Source: Streptosporangium saharense
Lineage (GTDB): Bacteria > Actinomycetota > Actinomycetes > Streptosporangiales > Streptosporangiaceae
Assembly: GCF_014203715.1 (NCBI RefSeq)
Contig: NZ_JACHJP010000010.1
Location: 1-64,000 of the forward strand
DNA: 64,000 nucleotides
Reading direction: 5' to 3'
The notes beneath the pieces are model-generated. The model saw nothing but the letters and a program-made list of their open reading frames with translations, had not been told where the DNA came from and ran no database searches. Positions 45,682-54,536 of this stretch are shown here, in pieces (position 1 is the stretch's first letter; every line of letters begins with the position of its first letter). A program made the position numbers and the translations under genes.

Positions 45682-47295
45682 TCAGCGGTGGTAGACCTCC
45701 TCGCCGCCGACGAAGGTCGTGACCACCCCGGTCCGCCAGATGTCGCCGGGGGGTTCGGTGAACGGGTCGCGGTCGAGGACGACCAGGTCGGCGCGGTTGC
45801 CCGGGGCGATGACCCCCGCCTCGTCGTCGCCGTTGACCCAGGCCGAACCCGCGGTGTACGCGGTCAGCACGGTCGCCAGGTCGAGGCACTGACCCGGCAG
45901 GAACGGCGTCTGCGCGGTCGGGTAGTCCGCGTGGACCGAACCCCCCGGCTCGGTGCGGTTGACCCCGACGTGCATGCCCTGGAACGGGTCGGCGGTCGAG
46001 ACCGGCCAGTCGCTGCCCGCGCAGAACCGGGCGCCCGTGCGCAGCAGGTCGGCGAAGGGGTACTGCCAGGAGGCCCGCTCGTCGCCGAGGAAGGGGATCG
46101 TCAGCTCGTCCATCTGCGCGTGGTGGGTCGCCCACAGCGGCTGGATGTTGGCCGTCACCCCGAGGGCGGCGAAGCGCGGCACGTCGGGGGGCTCGATGAT
46201 CTGCAGGTGCGCGATGTGGTGCCGGTTGGCGCGGTCCGTCCCCTCCAGGCTGTCGAGGGCCTCGCGGACCGCGCGTTCACCGATCGCGTGGAAGTGCACC
46301 TGGAAACCGTGCCGGTCCAGCTCGGTCACGTACTCCTTCAACGACACCGGGTCCACGTACGACAGGCCGGTGCCGCCGCAGCGGCAGTAGGGCTCGATCA
46401 CCGCGGCGGTGAAGTTCTCGGTGATGCCGTCCTGCATGATCTTCACCGAGGTCGCTTGGAACCGCTCCAGGCCCTCCGCGGCGGCGCGGCGCTCGATCAG
46501 CTCGGGGATCTGCTCGGCGCCGCGGGTACGGTCCCACCACAGCGCGCCGACGACCCTGGCCCTCAGCCGTCCCGAGGAGGCCGCCGCCAGATAGGTGGGC
46601 AGTTGGTCGTCCCAGCCCGCGTAGGAGCCGACGATGGCGTCCTGCCAGCCGGTGACGCCCAGCGAGAACAGGTGGTTCTGGGCCTCGACGAGCGCGTCGG
46701 TCAGGTCCTGCGGCGTCGGGCGCGGGGTGAGGACCCCGACCAGGTCCATCGCGCCCTCGTGCAGCACGCCGCTCGGTGTGCCATCCGGGTCGCGCTCGAT
46801 GCGGCCGTCCGGCGGGTCGGGCGTCTCACGAGTGATGCCCGCAAGCCGCAGGGCGAGGCCGTTGACCCAGGCCGCGTGGTGGTCGCGCTGGAGCAGGTAG
46901 GCGGGCCGGTCGAGGAAGTCGAGCTGTGAGCGGTGCGGCAGGCCGCCGGGGAAGGCCGCCATGTCCCAGCCGCCGCCCTCGATCCACTCGCGGGTGGTGT
47001 TCGTCTCGGCGTAGGAGATGATCCGGTCGAGGTACTCCGGCAGGCCGTACACCTCGGACAGGTCGCACCTGGCGCGTTCGAGGCCCGCCTGCACCGGGTG
47101 GATGTGCGCGTCGGTGATGCCGGGGACCAGCAGGCCGCCGCCGAGGTCCACGGTCTCGTGGCCGGGGGCCGCTCGCCGTACGAGATCGGGCTCGGGGCCG
47201 ACGGCGGCGATCCTGCCGTCGCGGACCAGGACCGCCTCGGCGAAGGCGTCCGCGGCCAGGAACGCCCGGCCGCCACGGAACAGGATGTCGCTCAC
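45682..47295 (-). CDS. YtcJ-like metal-dependent amidohydrolase
   Basis: A 537-residue amidohydrolase of the YtcJ group. The HxH metal motif is in GITDAHIHPVQAGLER; further ligands are in QVHFHAIGERAVREAL and HHIAHLQIIEP, and FCAGSDWPVSTADPFQGMHV carries the conserved aspartate. GNRADLVVLDRDPFTEPPGD is the usual C-terminal beta-sandwich motif. Members hydrolyse amide or formyl bonds of unknown compounds. The start GTG 47295 has GGAGC upstream. It follows the FAD oxidoreductase by 56 bases on the same strand, so the two probably share an operon and a substrate pathway. Confidence 0.87.
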   Translation of the reverse strand: MSDILFRGGRAFLAADAFAEAVLVRDGRIAAVGPEPDLVRRAAPGHETVDLGGGLLVPGITDAHIHPVQAGLERARCDLSEVYGLPEYLDRIISYAETNTTREWIEGGGWDMAAFPGGLPHRSQLDFLDRPAYLLQRDHHAAWVNGLALRLAGITRETPDPPDGRIERDPDGTPSGVLHEGAMDLVGVLTPRPTPQDLTDALVEAQNHLFSLGVTGWQDAIVGSYAGWDDQLPTYLAAASSGRLRARVVGALWWDRTRGAEQIPELIERRAAAEGLERFQATSVKIMQDGITENFTAAVIEPYCRCGGTGLSYVDPVSLKEYVTELDRHGFQVHFHAIGERAVREALDSLEGTDRANRHHIAHLQIIEPPDVPRFAALGVTANIQPLWATHHAQMDELTIPFLGDERASWQYPFADLLRTGARFCAGSDWPVSTADPFQGMHVGVNRTEPGGSVHADYPTAQTPFLPGQCLDLATVLTAYTAGSAWVNGDDEAGVIAPGNRADLVVLDRDPFTEPPGDIWRTGVVTTFVGGEEVYHR

Positions 47296-47351
47296 CGCCG
47301 CCGCTCCGGCACGTGGACGAGGGGGTGGGACGGGTGGGTCATGGCTCTCCT

Positions 47352-48752
47352 TCAGCGTCCGGTGATGGAGTCGGCGAACCGTGCCAGGACGGAGGTACGG
47401 CCGAGTCCCGCCCGTTCCCTGGCGTCCGCGCGGCGGTACAGGTCGTACATGGCGTGTACCCCGATCCAGCGCAGCGGTTCGACCTCCCAGCCTCGCACCC
47501 TGCGGCCGACCCAGGGCAGCGAGGTCAGCTCGGTGTCCCGGCGCAGGATCAGGTCCCGCAGTGTACGGCCCGCGAGGTTGGTCGTGGTCACCCCGTGCCC
47601 GGTGTAGCCGCCCGCCCAGCCGACACCGGTCGCGTGGTCCACGTGCACGGTCGCGCACCAGTCGCGGGGCACACCGAGCACGCCCGACCAGGCGTGGGCC
47701 ACCCGGGAGGCCCGGACGGCGGGGAACATACCGGTCAGCAGCTCCCACAGCGCCTCGATCGTCCAGTCGTGGGTGCGTCCCCTGTCGTCGACGCGGGAGC
47801 CGTACAGGTAGGGCTTGCCGCGCCCGCCGAAGGCGATCCTGCCGTCGGCGGTGCGCTGGGCGTACATGTAGTAGTGCGCCATGTCGCCGAGCAGTTCGCA
47901 GCCCTCCCAGCCGATCTCGTCCCACAGCTCGCCGAGCGGCTCGGTGACGATCATCGAACTGTTCATCGGCAGCCACGCCCGGTGGTACTGCCGGAGCTCC
48001 GCGGTGAACCCCTCGGTCGCCCGGATGACGTGGCCCGCGTGGACGGTGCCGTACGGCGTGCGGGCCCGGCCAGGGGCGATCTCGGTGACCGGGGTGCGTT
48101 CGAAGATCTCGACCCCCAGGTCCCGTACGGCCCGCGCCAGGCCACGGGCGAGCTTGGCCGGTTGGATGCGGGCGCAGTGCGGGCTCCAGATCGCGCTGAC
48201 AGCTCCCTCGACCCGCAGGCGGGCTTCCCGTTCGGCCGGGTCGAGCAGCCTGACGTCCTCCTCCGTCCAGCCCCAGTGCCGTTCGTGCGCGAGCAGCTCG
48301 CGCAGCCGCCGGTCCTGGGCGGCGTTGGTCGCGACCGTGGTCACGCCGCCCTTGACGATGTCGGCGTCGATTCCCTCCCGCCCGGCGACGGCGACGACCT
48401 CGTCGACCGCCTCGAACATCACGCGCTGCAGCCGCCTGGCCGCCTCGACGCCGTGGGTCCTGGCGTAGCGCTCCGGGGTCCCGGCCAGCTCGCCGACCAG
48501 CCAGCCGCCGTTGCGTCCCGACGCGCCGTAGCCCGCGAACTCCTTCTCCAGCACGACCACCCGCAGCCCGGGGCTCGCCTTCTTCAGGTAGTAGGCCGTC
48601 CACAGGCCGGTGTAGCCCGCGCCGACGATCACCACGTCGGCGTCGCGGTCACCGTCGAGCGGGGAGCCCGCCTCGGGGATGCCGAGGGAGCGGTACCAGA
48701 AGGAGACGTCCCCGTTGACGAAGTCCTCGGAGAGTGGAACACGCGTGCTCAT
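47352..48752 (-). CDS. FAD-dependent amine oxidase of the DAO family (PuuB-like)
   Basis: A 466-residue flavoprotein. The dinucleotide-binding start is DADVVIVGAGYTGLWTAYYL, followed by VVLEKEFAGYGASGRNGGWL and the C-terminal WAGGYTGHGVTTTNLAGRTL. The layout resembles gamma-glutamylputrescine oxidase and related amine oxidases, which release an aldehyde, ammonia and peroxide. The exact amine is unknown. ATG 48752 is used with AGGA nine bases upstream. It is divergent from the ACT-GNAT gene (166 bases) and upstream of the amidohydrolase, suggesting breakdown of an amide-linked amine. Confidence 0.85.
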   Translation of the reverse strand: MSTRVPLSEDFVNGDVSFWYRSLGIPEAGSPLDGDRDADVVIVGAGYTGLWTAYYLKKASPGLRVVVLEKEFAGYGASGRNGGWLVGELAGTPERYARTHGVEAARRLQRVMFEAVDEVVAVAGREGIDADIVKGGVTTVATNAAQDRRLRELLAHERHWGWTEEDVRLLDPAEREARLRVEGAVSAIWSPHCARIQPAKLARGLARAVRDLGVEIFERTPVTEIAPGRARTPYGTVHAGHVIRATEGFTAELRQYHRAWLPMNSSMIVTEPLGELWDEIGWEGCELLGDMAHYYMYAQRTADGRIAFGGRGKPYLYGSRVDDRGRTHDWTIEALWELLTGMFPAVRASRVAHAWSGVLGVPRDWCATVHVDHATGVGWAGGYTGHGVTTTNLAGRTLRDLILRRDTELTSLPWVGRRVRGWEVEPLRWIGVHAMYDLYRRADARERAGLGRTSVLARFADSITGR

Positions 48753-48918
48753 GGCCATACATCCTGCTATATCCGTCAATTAGCACGAACCTTCCAACGG
48801 AAAGCGTTGTATAACCGCATCATGGGTGATATTTCATGACGTAACTGCGGTCTCACTCCCGCGTAGCGGTCCCGTAACAGAGGCACGGCAGGCTGTGCCT
48901 GACGGAGGGAGTGTTCCG

Positions 48919-49965
48919 ATGGGGTTCCTGAGGATTCGTACCACGGTTGACGAGTGTCCCGGACGACTGGCCTCGCTGGCCGCCGCGCTCGCGGACAAGG
49001 GCGGCAACATCCTGGGCCTGAGCGTCCAGTCCAACACCGACGGCACCGTGGACGAGTTCGTCGCCGACATCCCCGCGGGGGCCGAGACGGTGCGCGAGGC
49101 GCTGGAGGCGGCGGGCGGTCGCCACGTCCAGGTCGTCCCCGCGACCGCCCACGAGCTGACCGACGAGCCGACCCGCGCCCTCCTACTCGCCGCGAGGCTG
49201 CGCGCCGAGCCCTGGCGCCTTCCCGAACTGCTCGCCGAACTGCTGCGCGCCGAGGACGCCCGCTGGGTCTACGGCTCCGAGATGAGCGACCTGCCGGACC
49301 CGACGCTGCTGACCGTCCCGGTCGCCACGCGCCGCTCCGTCCGGCTGCGCAGGGCCGGGCTGCCCTTCACGCTGACGGAGGCCGCCAGGGCCGCCTCCTT
49401 CGTACGGCTCGCGCAGCCGTCCCTCAGGCGGCGGCCCGGCGCGGAGCGGGTCGTCACGCTGTCCGACGGCACCGAGGCGCGGATCCTCCCGCTCACCGAG
49501 CTCTACCGCGAGGCGGTCCGCGACCTGCATGACCGCTGCTCACCGGAGACGCGCCGCTTCCGCTACTTCACCACGATGCCCGCGCTGCCGCCCCACGCCT
49601 TCGACCGGCTCTGCGACCGCTCCCGGGGCCGGTCGCTGGTCGCCGGACACGACGGGCAGGTCATCGCCGTGGCCACCCTCGCCCTCACCCCCGAGCCGGG
49701 GACCGCCAGGCTGGCCATGCTGGTCGAGGACCGCTGGCAGGGCATGGGACTGGGCGCCGCGCTGGCCAGGACGATCCTCGCCGTCGCTCGCGACCTCGGG
49801 CTCGCCGAGGTCAGGGCCGCGATGCACACGGACAACGCGCGCATGCGCGCCCTGCTGACCTCGCTGGGCGCCGCCGTCACCCCGACCGACGACCCCGGCG
49901 TGGTCGAGGCCAGGCTCGCCGTCGGCGCGCTGACCGAGACAGCCCCGGTGCCCGACGAACACTGA
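48919..49965 (+). CDS. ACT-domain GNAT acetyltransferase
   Basis: A 348-residue fusion. Residues about 1-75 are an ACT domain (LRIRTTVDECPGRLASLAAA, LADKGGNILGLSVQSNTDGT), and about 190-340 are a GNAT domain (FRYFTTMPALPPHAFDRLCD, AMLVEDRWQGMGLGAALART) with the acetyl-CoA loop QGMGLG. The middle is a Pro/Leu-rich linker. This architecture is known from actinobacterial amino-acid-regulated protein acetyltransferases (AAPatA type, described in Micromonospora and Streptomyces), in which the ACT domain senses an amino acid and the GNAT part acetylates acetyl-CoA synthetase lysines. ATG 48919 has GGAGGGAG seven bases before. It lies upstream of the deaminase on the same strand, 61 bases apart. Confidence 0.88.
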   Translation: MGFLRIRTTVDECPGRLASLAAALADKGGNILGLSVQSNTDGTVDEFVADIPAGAETVREALEAAGGRHVQVVPATAHELTDEPTRALLLAARLRAEPWRLPELLAELLRAEDARWVYGSEMSDLPDPTLLTVPVATRRSVRLRRAGLPFTLTEAARAASFVRLAQPSLRRRPGAERVVTLSDGTEARILPLTELYREAVRDLHDRCSPETRRFRYFTTMPALPPHAFDRLCDRSRGRSLVAGHDGQVIAVATLALTPEPGTARLAMLVEDRWQGMGLGAALARTILAVARDLGLAEVRAAMHTDNARMRALLTSLGAAVTPTDDPGVVEARLAVGALTETAPVPDEH

Positions 49966-50026
49966 AGCTGACATTTCAACGTCAGAAATTATCGGATGAC
50001 GGTACGGCATGCGTAAGGTCGGCCGC

Positions 50027-51067
50027 ATGACCGACTCCTCCAGCGACATCGCCTCCAGGGACGTCGCCGCCTTCATCGACGCGCTGCCCAAGGTCGAACT
50101 CCACGTCCACCTGGTCGGCTCCGCCTCCGTGTCCACGGTCCTCGAACTCGCCCGCCGTCACCCCGGCGGCCCGGTGCCCACCACGGAGGAGGAGCTGCGG
50201 GCCTTCTACGCCTTCCGCGACTTCCCGCACTTCGCCCAGGTCTACCTCGCGGTGAACTCCCTGGTCAGGGAGCCGGAGGACGTGGAGACCCTGGTGACGG
50301 GGCTGGCGCGGGACCTCGCCGCGCAGAACGGGCGCTACGTCGAGCTGACGGTCACGCCGTACGGTCACCACCTGGCGGGCATGCCCATGCGGGCCGTCAC
50401 CGAGGCGCTCGACCTGGCCGCGGAGCGCTCCCGCACCGAGTACGGCGTCCGGGTCGCCTACGTCTTCGACATCGCCGGGGAGTGGGGGGAGGAGGCGGCC
50501 AGGGTGACCCTGGACCACGCCCTACAGGAACCTCCCAGGGATTTGGTAGGTTTTGGTATCGGCGGGATCGAACAGCAGCGGGTGAAGTACCGCGACGTCT
50601 ACCGGGACGCCTTCGGGGCCGCGCGGGCCGCCGGGCTGCGCAGCCTCCCGCACGCCGGGGAGATGACCGGTCCCGAGACCATCTGGGAGGCCCTCGACGG
50701 CTACGGCGCCGAGCGGATCGGCCACGGCATCGCCTGCCTGGACGACCCCCGCCTGCTCGCCCACCTCCGCGAGAGGCAGATCCCCATCGAGGTCTGCCCC
50801 ACCTCGAACGTGTGCACCGGGCAGGTCGCCACGATCGGGGACCACCCCCTGCCCCGGCTGGTCGAGGAGGGGCTGTTCGTCACGCTGAACAGCGACGACC
50901 CGCCCATGTTCGCGACCACCCTGAGCGGGGAGTACCGCGTCGCCGCCGAGGTGTTCGGGTTCGGCGAGCGGGAGCTCGCGGCCCTGGCCCGCAACGCCGT
51001 CAACGCCTCCTGCCTGGACCGGGAGAGCCGAGGGCGCCTCCTCACCGAGATCGACGCCCTCGTCTGA
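50027..51067 (+). CDS. Adenosine deaminase family protein
   Basis: About 346 residues of the adenosine/adenine/aminofutalosine deaminase family. Metal ligands are in LPKVELHVHLVGSAS and LRSLPHAGEMTGPETIWE, followed by GHGIACLDDPRL, VCPTSNVCTGQVATIGDHPL and LNSDDPPMF, the catalytic aspartate pair. The product could be deaminated adenosine, adenine or aminofutalosine; the sequence alone does not decide. ATG 50027 is preferred over the upstream in-frame codon at 50009. Bases about 50522-50560 use unusual codons (GAT TTG GTA GGT TTT GGT). It is convergent with pgl, seven bases apart. Confidence 0.88.
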   Translation: MTDSSSDIASRDVAAFIDALPKVELHVHLVGSASVSTVLELARRHPGGPVPTTEEELRAFYAFRDFPHFAQVYLAVNSLVREPEDVETLVTGLARDLAAQNGRYVELTVTPYGHHLAGMPMRAVTEALDLAAERSRTEYGVRVAYVFDIAGEWGEEAARVTLDHALQEPPRDLVGFGIGGIEQQRVKYRDVYRDAFGAARAAGLRSLPHAGEMTGPETIWEALDGYGAERIGHGIACLDDPRLLAHLRERQIPIEVCPTSNVCTGQVATIGDHPLPRLVEEGLFVTLNSDDPPMFATTLSGEYRVAAEVFGFGERELAALARNAVNASCLDRESRGRLLTEIDALV

Positions 51068-51073
51068 CCGGGA

Positions 51074-51847
51074 TCAGGGGGAGGAGATCCGGCCGAGGGA
51101 GGCGGGGATCTTGGAGGCGGAGGCCCTGTCCAGCAGGAACAGCGTCCGCTGCCTGCCCCGGGCACCCGCCGCGGGGATCTGCACGGGCCCGGAGCCGGAC
51201 AGCGCGAGCCGTACGGCCGAGGCCTTCTCCTCACCGGCGGCGACCACCCACACCTCGCGCGCCGCCTGGATGACCGGCAGCGTCAGTGAGATCCGGGTGG
51301 GCGGCGGCTTCGGCGCGCCGTGCACCGCGACCACGGGACGGGTGTCGTAGAGCGCGGGCATCCCGGGGAACAGCGAGGCCACGTGGCCGTCAGGCCCCAT
51401 GCCCAGCAGCAGGATGTCGAACGACGGCGCCGGGGCGTGGTCCTCGGGACGCGCGGCCCGGCGCAGCTCCTCGGCGTAGGCGTCGGCCGACTCCTCGGCC
51501 GTCATCCCCGAGTCGGGACCGCGCATCACGTGGACGCGGGCCGGGTCGAGATCGACGTGGTCGAGCAGGGCCGCCCGGGCACCGGTCTCGTTGCGCTCGG
51601 GGTCGCCGGACGGCAGGAAACGCTCGTCACCCCACCAGATGTCCAGGTGCCGCCAGTCGACCGCGTCACGGGCCGGGCTGGCCGCGATCTCGGCAAGGGT
51701 CGCGATGCCGACGGTGCCGCCGGTCAGCACCAGGGACGCCGAGCCCCGGCTGGACTGGACGTCGACGAGGCCGGTGATCACCCGGGCGGCGACCGCCTTG
51801 GCGAGCATGTCGGCGTCGCGATGGATGATCACAGAGGGAACGCTCAC
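51074..51847 (-). CDS. pgl: 6-phosphogluconolactonase
   Basis: A 257-residue enzyme of the oxidative pentose phosphate pathway that hydrolyses 6-phosphogluconolactone. The signature is VLTGGTVGIATLAEIA, then DIWWGDERFLPSGDPERNET and LLGMGPDGHVASLFPG, typical of the glucosamine-6-phosphate isomerase-like 6PGL family. The start is GTG 51847. It is the last gene of the leftward block and lies 109 bases after opcA with a 12-bp hairpin in between. Confidence 0.94.
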   Translation of the reverse strand: MSVPSVIIHRDADMLAKAVAARVITGLVDVQSSRGSASLVLTGGTVGIATLAEIAASPARDAVDWRHLDIWWGDERFLPSGDPERNETGARAALLDHVDLDPARVHVMRGPDSGMTAEESADAYAEELRRAARPEDHAPAPSFDILLLGMGPDGHVASLFPGMPALYDTRPVVAVHGAPKPPPTRISLTLPVIQAAREVWVVAAGEEKASAVRLALSGSGPVQIPAAGARGRQRTLFLLDRASASKIPASLGRISSP

Positions 51848-51916
51848 GGGACTTCTCTCTCACGAACTCTCGGCGGATGCCACGGCCGGGCCTTCGGTAC
51901 GGGAGCCCCGCCGCGA

Positions 51917-51946
51917 AGGCGTCCCGCGGCGGACCGCGGGACGCCT
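51917..51946. repeat. Hairpin between opcA and pgl
   Basis: AGGCGTCCCGCGG (51917-51929) and CCGCGGGACGCCT (51934-51946) form a perfect 13-bp stem with a CGGA loop. It could partly terminate transcription before pgl or mark an mRNA-processing site; no T run follows on either strand. Confidence 0.6.
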
Positions 51947-51956
51947 CACCCGGCTG

Positions 51957-52868
51957 TCAGGACTTGCGGCCGCGGGCGATCCGCCGGATCGCGGCCTCGT
52001 AGATCTCGTCTGGGTCGAGGCGGCGCATCTCCTCGGCCAGCAGCTCCGCGGTCGGCCGCCTGGTCAGCGCGACCTGACGGTCGGGCCTGCCGGGAAGCGA
52101 CAGCGTGGCCAGCCGCCCGTCGCCACGGGTGATGACGATGTCACCGTTGGCGGTGGTCAGCCTGACCGCGGTCAGGCCGGGCCCCGCGGAGTCGACGACC
52201 TTGACCGGGACGCCGAGGCGCTCGCTCAGCCAGGCCGCGAGCAGCAGCGCGCTCGCGTGGCCGGGAGCCGCTTCGACGACCCCCTTCTTGACCTTGCCGA
52301 CCGGCTGGTCGAACACGGCGGCCAGCAGGCTCCGCCACGTCGTCAGCCGGGTCCAGGCCAGGTCGGTGTCGCCGGGCACATACCCCTTCGACCGGCTCGT
52401 GATCGCCTCGACCGAGTCGGCCGCCGACCTGGCGTCGACGATGCGGCGCTGGGCGAGCAGGCCGATCGGGTCCTTCGCCGGGACCGGGGGACAGGAACCG
52501 GGCCACCAGACGACCACCGGGGTGTCGGTGAGCAGCAGCGGGCCGACCACCGAGTCGGCGTGCTTGGTGAGCTCGCCGTACAGCCGCAGCAGGATGACCT
52601 CGCCCGGCGTCGACTCGCCGAACCGGATCTCGGCGTCGAGCCGGTTGGGCTCGTTCGGATCGCGGGGGATGACGACCAGTATCCGGGAGGGGTGCTCCCT
52701 GGCCGCCTCGGTCGCCGCCCTGACCGCGTCGTACTGGTTGCCCTCGTCGCAGACCACCACCAGCGTCAGCACCATGCCGACCGCGGGGGTGCCCATCTGG
52801 TGCCGTAGCTGGGTGAGCTGGGAGGAGATCTTCGACGCGGTCGTGCCGGTGAGCATGAAGCTCGTCAT
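51957..52868 (-). CDS. opcA: Glucose-6-phosphate dehydrogenase assembly protein OpcA
   Basis: A 303-residue protein of the OpcA family (MVLTLVVVCDEGNQYDAVRA, LLLTDTPVVVWWPGSCPPVP, LRRLDPDEIYE at the end). OpcA activates glucose-6-phosphate dehydrogenase, and in mycobacteria it mediates redox control of the enzyme. ATG 52868 directly abuts the stop of zwf (52869), so the two are coupled. The gene is present only in actinobacteria and cyanobacteria, consistent with the organism. Confidence 0.95.
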   Translation of the reverse strand: MTSFMLTGTTASKISSQLTQLRHQMGTPAVGMVLTLVVVCDEGNQYDAVRAATEAAREHPSRILVVIPRDPNEPNRLDAEIRFGESTPGEVILLRLYGELTKHADSVVGPLLLTDTPVVVWWPGSCPPVPAKDPIGLLAQRRIVDARSAADSVEAITSRSKGYVPGDTDLAWTRLTTWRSLLAAVFDQPVGKVKKGVVEAAPGHASALLLAAWLSERLGVPVKVVDSAGPGLTAVRLTTANGDIVITRGDGRLATLSLPGRPDRQVALTRRPTAELLAEEMRRLDPDEIYEAAIRRIARGRKS

Positions 52869-54536
52869 CTACAGCCTCCTCCACTCGCGTCCGTCGCGGG
52901 CCATCATCTCGTCGGCCGAGGTGGGACCCCAGGTGCCGGAGGGATACTCCTCCGGCGGGCCCTGGGTGGTCCAGAAGTCCTCGATCGGGTCGAGGATCGA
53001 CCACGACAGCTCGACCTCGCGCTGGTGCGGGAAGAGCGGCGGATCGCCGATCAGCACGTCCAGCAGCAGCCGCTCGTAGGCCTCGGGGGAGGACTCCATG
53101 AACGACTCGCCGTAGGCGAAGTCCATCGAGACGTCCCTGACCTCCATGGCGGTCCCCGGCACCTTCGAGCCGAAACGCACCGTGATGCCCTCGTCCGGCT
53201 GGACCCGGATGACCAGGGCGTTCTGCCCCAGGATCTCGGTGTCGTCCTTGCTGAAGGGCAGGTGCGGCGCGCGCTGGAAGATCACCGCGACCTCGGTCAC
53301 CCTGCGGCTGAGCCGCTTGCCGGTGCGCAGGTAGAACGGCACCCCGGCCCAGCGGCGGTTGGCGATCTCCAGCTTGACCGCGGCGTAGGTCTCGGTGATG
53401 GAGTCGGGCGGGATGCCGTCCTCCTGGGTGTAGCCCGCCACCGGCTCCCCGCCCTGCCAGCCGGGACCGTAGCGGCCCCTCGCGGTGGACACCGCCAGGT
53501 CGGGCGGCAACTGCACCGCCTTGAGGACCTTCTCCTTCTCCCTGCGCAGCGAGTCGGCCCCGAACGACGTCGGGTCCTCCATCGCCACCAGGGCGAGCAA
53601 CTGCAGCAGGTGGTTCTGGATCACGTCACGGGCCGCGCCGATGCCGTCGTAGTATCCGGCCCTGCCGCCGATGCCGATGTCCTCGGCCATCGTGATCTGG
53701 ACGTGGTCGACGTAGCCCCGGTTCCAGATCGGCTCGAACAGGTTGTTGGCGAAGCGCAGCGCCAGGATGTTCTGGACGGTCTCCTTGCCCAGGTAGTGGT
53801 CGATGCGGAACACCGAGCTCTCCGGGAAGACCGCGCTGGTGATCGCGTTGAGCTCCTGGGCGCTCTTCAGGTCGTGCCCGAAGGGCTTCTCGATCACCAC
53901 CCGGCGCCAGGAGCCCTCGGGGGCGTTGGCCAGCCCGGTGCGCTTGAGCTGCTGGACCACGACCGGGAAGAACTTCGGCGGCACCGACAGGTAGAACCCG
54001 TAGTTCCCGCCCGTTCCCCGAGTCTGGTCGATCTCCTTGAGCATCATGGCCAGCGTGTCGAACGCGCCGTCGTCGGTGAACTCCCCGGGGCAGAAGAAGA
54101 TGCCCTCGGACAGTTGCTTCCAGACCTCCTCGCGGAAGGGCGTGCGCGCGTGCTCCTTGACGGCGTCATGGGTGAGCTGCGCGAAGTCCTGGTCCTGCCA
54201 GTCGCGGCGGGCGAAACCGACAAGGGAGAAACCGGGGGGCAGCAGCCCCCGGTTCGCCAGGTCGTAGATCGCGGGCAGCAGCTTCTTGCGCGCCAGGTCA
54301 CCCGTCACACCGAACAGGACCAGCACGCACGGGCCCGCGACCCGGGGCAGCCGCTTGTCACGAGGGTCACGCAGCGGGTTGGACTCGATCAGGGCCTCGG
54401 TGGTGCCGACGATCGCCGCCGCCGAGGTCTCGGCCGCCGCCCGCTCGCTCTCCACCGGGTCGGCGTGCGCGTTCTCGCCGCGCACGTCCTCCGGCTCCGC
54501 CTCTGCCGGGCGGGTTCCGGACTGCTTGTCACTCAT
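52869..54536 (-). CDS. zwf: Glucose-6-phosphate 1-dehydrogenase
   Basis: A 555-residue NADP-dependent enzyme that opens the pentose phosphate pathway. The nucleotide motif is VLFGVTGDLARKKLLPAI, the active site is FRIDHYLGKETVQNILALRF, and IEKPFGHDLKSAQELN lies before it. An N-terminal extension of about 60 residues, rich in Glu/Ala, precedes the core and is longer than in most bacteria. ATG 54536 abuts the pgi stop. Order tkt-tal-pgi-zwf-opcA-pgl indicates one transcription unit. Confidence 0.96.
   Translation of the reverse strand: MSDKQSGTRPAEAEPEDVRGENAHADPVESERAAAETSAAAIVGTTEALIESNPLRDPRDKRLPRVAGPCVLVLFGVTGDLARKKLLPAIYDLANRGLLPPGFSLVGFARRDWQDQDFAQLTHDAVKEHARTPFREEVWKQLSEGIFFCPGEFTDDGAFDTLAMMLKEIDQTRGTGGNYGFYLSVPPKFFPVVVQQLKRTGLANAPEGSWRRVVIEKPFGHDLKSAQELNAITSAVFPESSVFRIDHYLGKETVQNILALRFANNLFEPIWNRGYVDHVQITMAEDIGIGGRAGYYDGIGAARDVIQNHLLQLLALVAMEDPTSFGADSLRREKEKVLKAVQLPPDLAVSTARGRYGPGWQGGEPVAGYTQEDGIPPDSITETYAAVKLEIANRRWAGVPFYLRTGKRLSRRVTEVAVIFQRAPHLPFSKDDTEILGQNALVIRVQPDEGITVRFGSKVPGTAMEVRDVSMDFAYGESFMESSPEAYERLLLDVLIGDPPLFPHQREVELSWSILDPIEDFWTTQGPPEEYPSGTWGPTSADEMMARDGREWRRL

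Noticed and set aside
45682..48603. A single 973-residue fusion of oxidase-like and amidohydrolase sequence
   Set aside because: The upstream two-thirds is a wrong-frame reading of the FAD oxidase gene; the amidohydrolase starts at GTG 47295.
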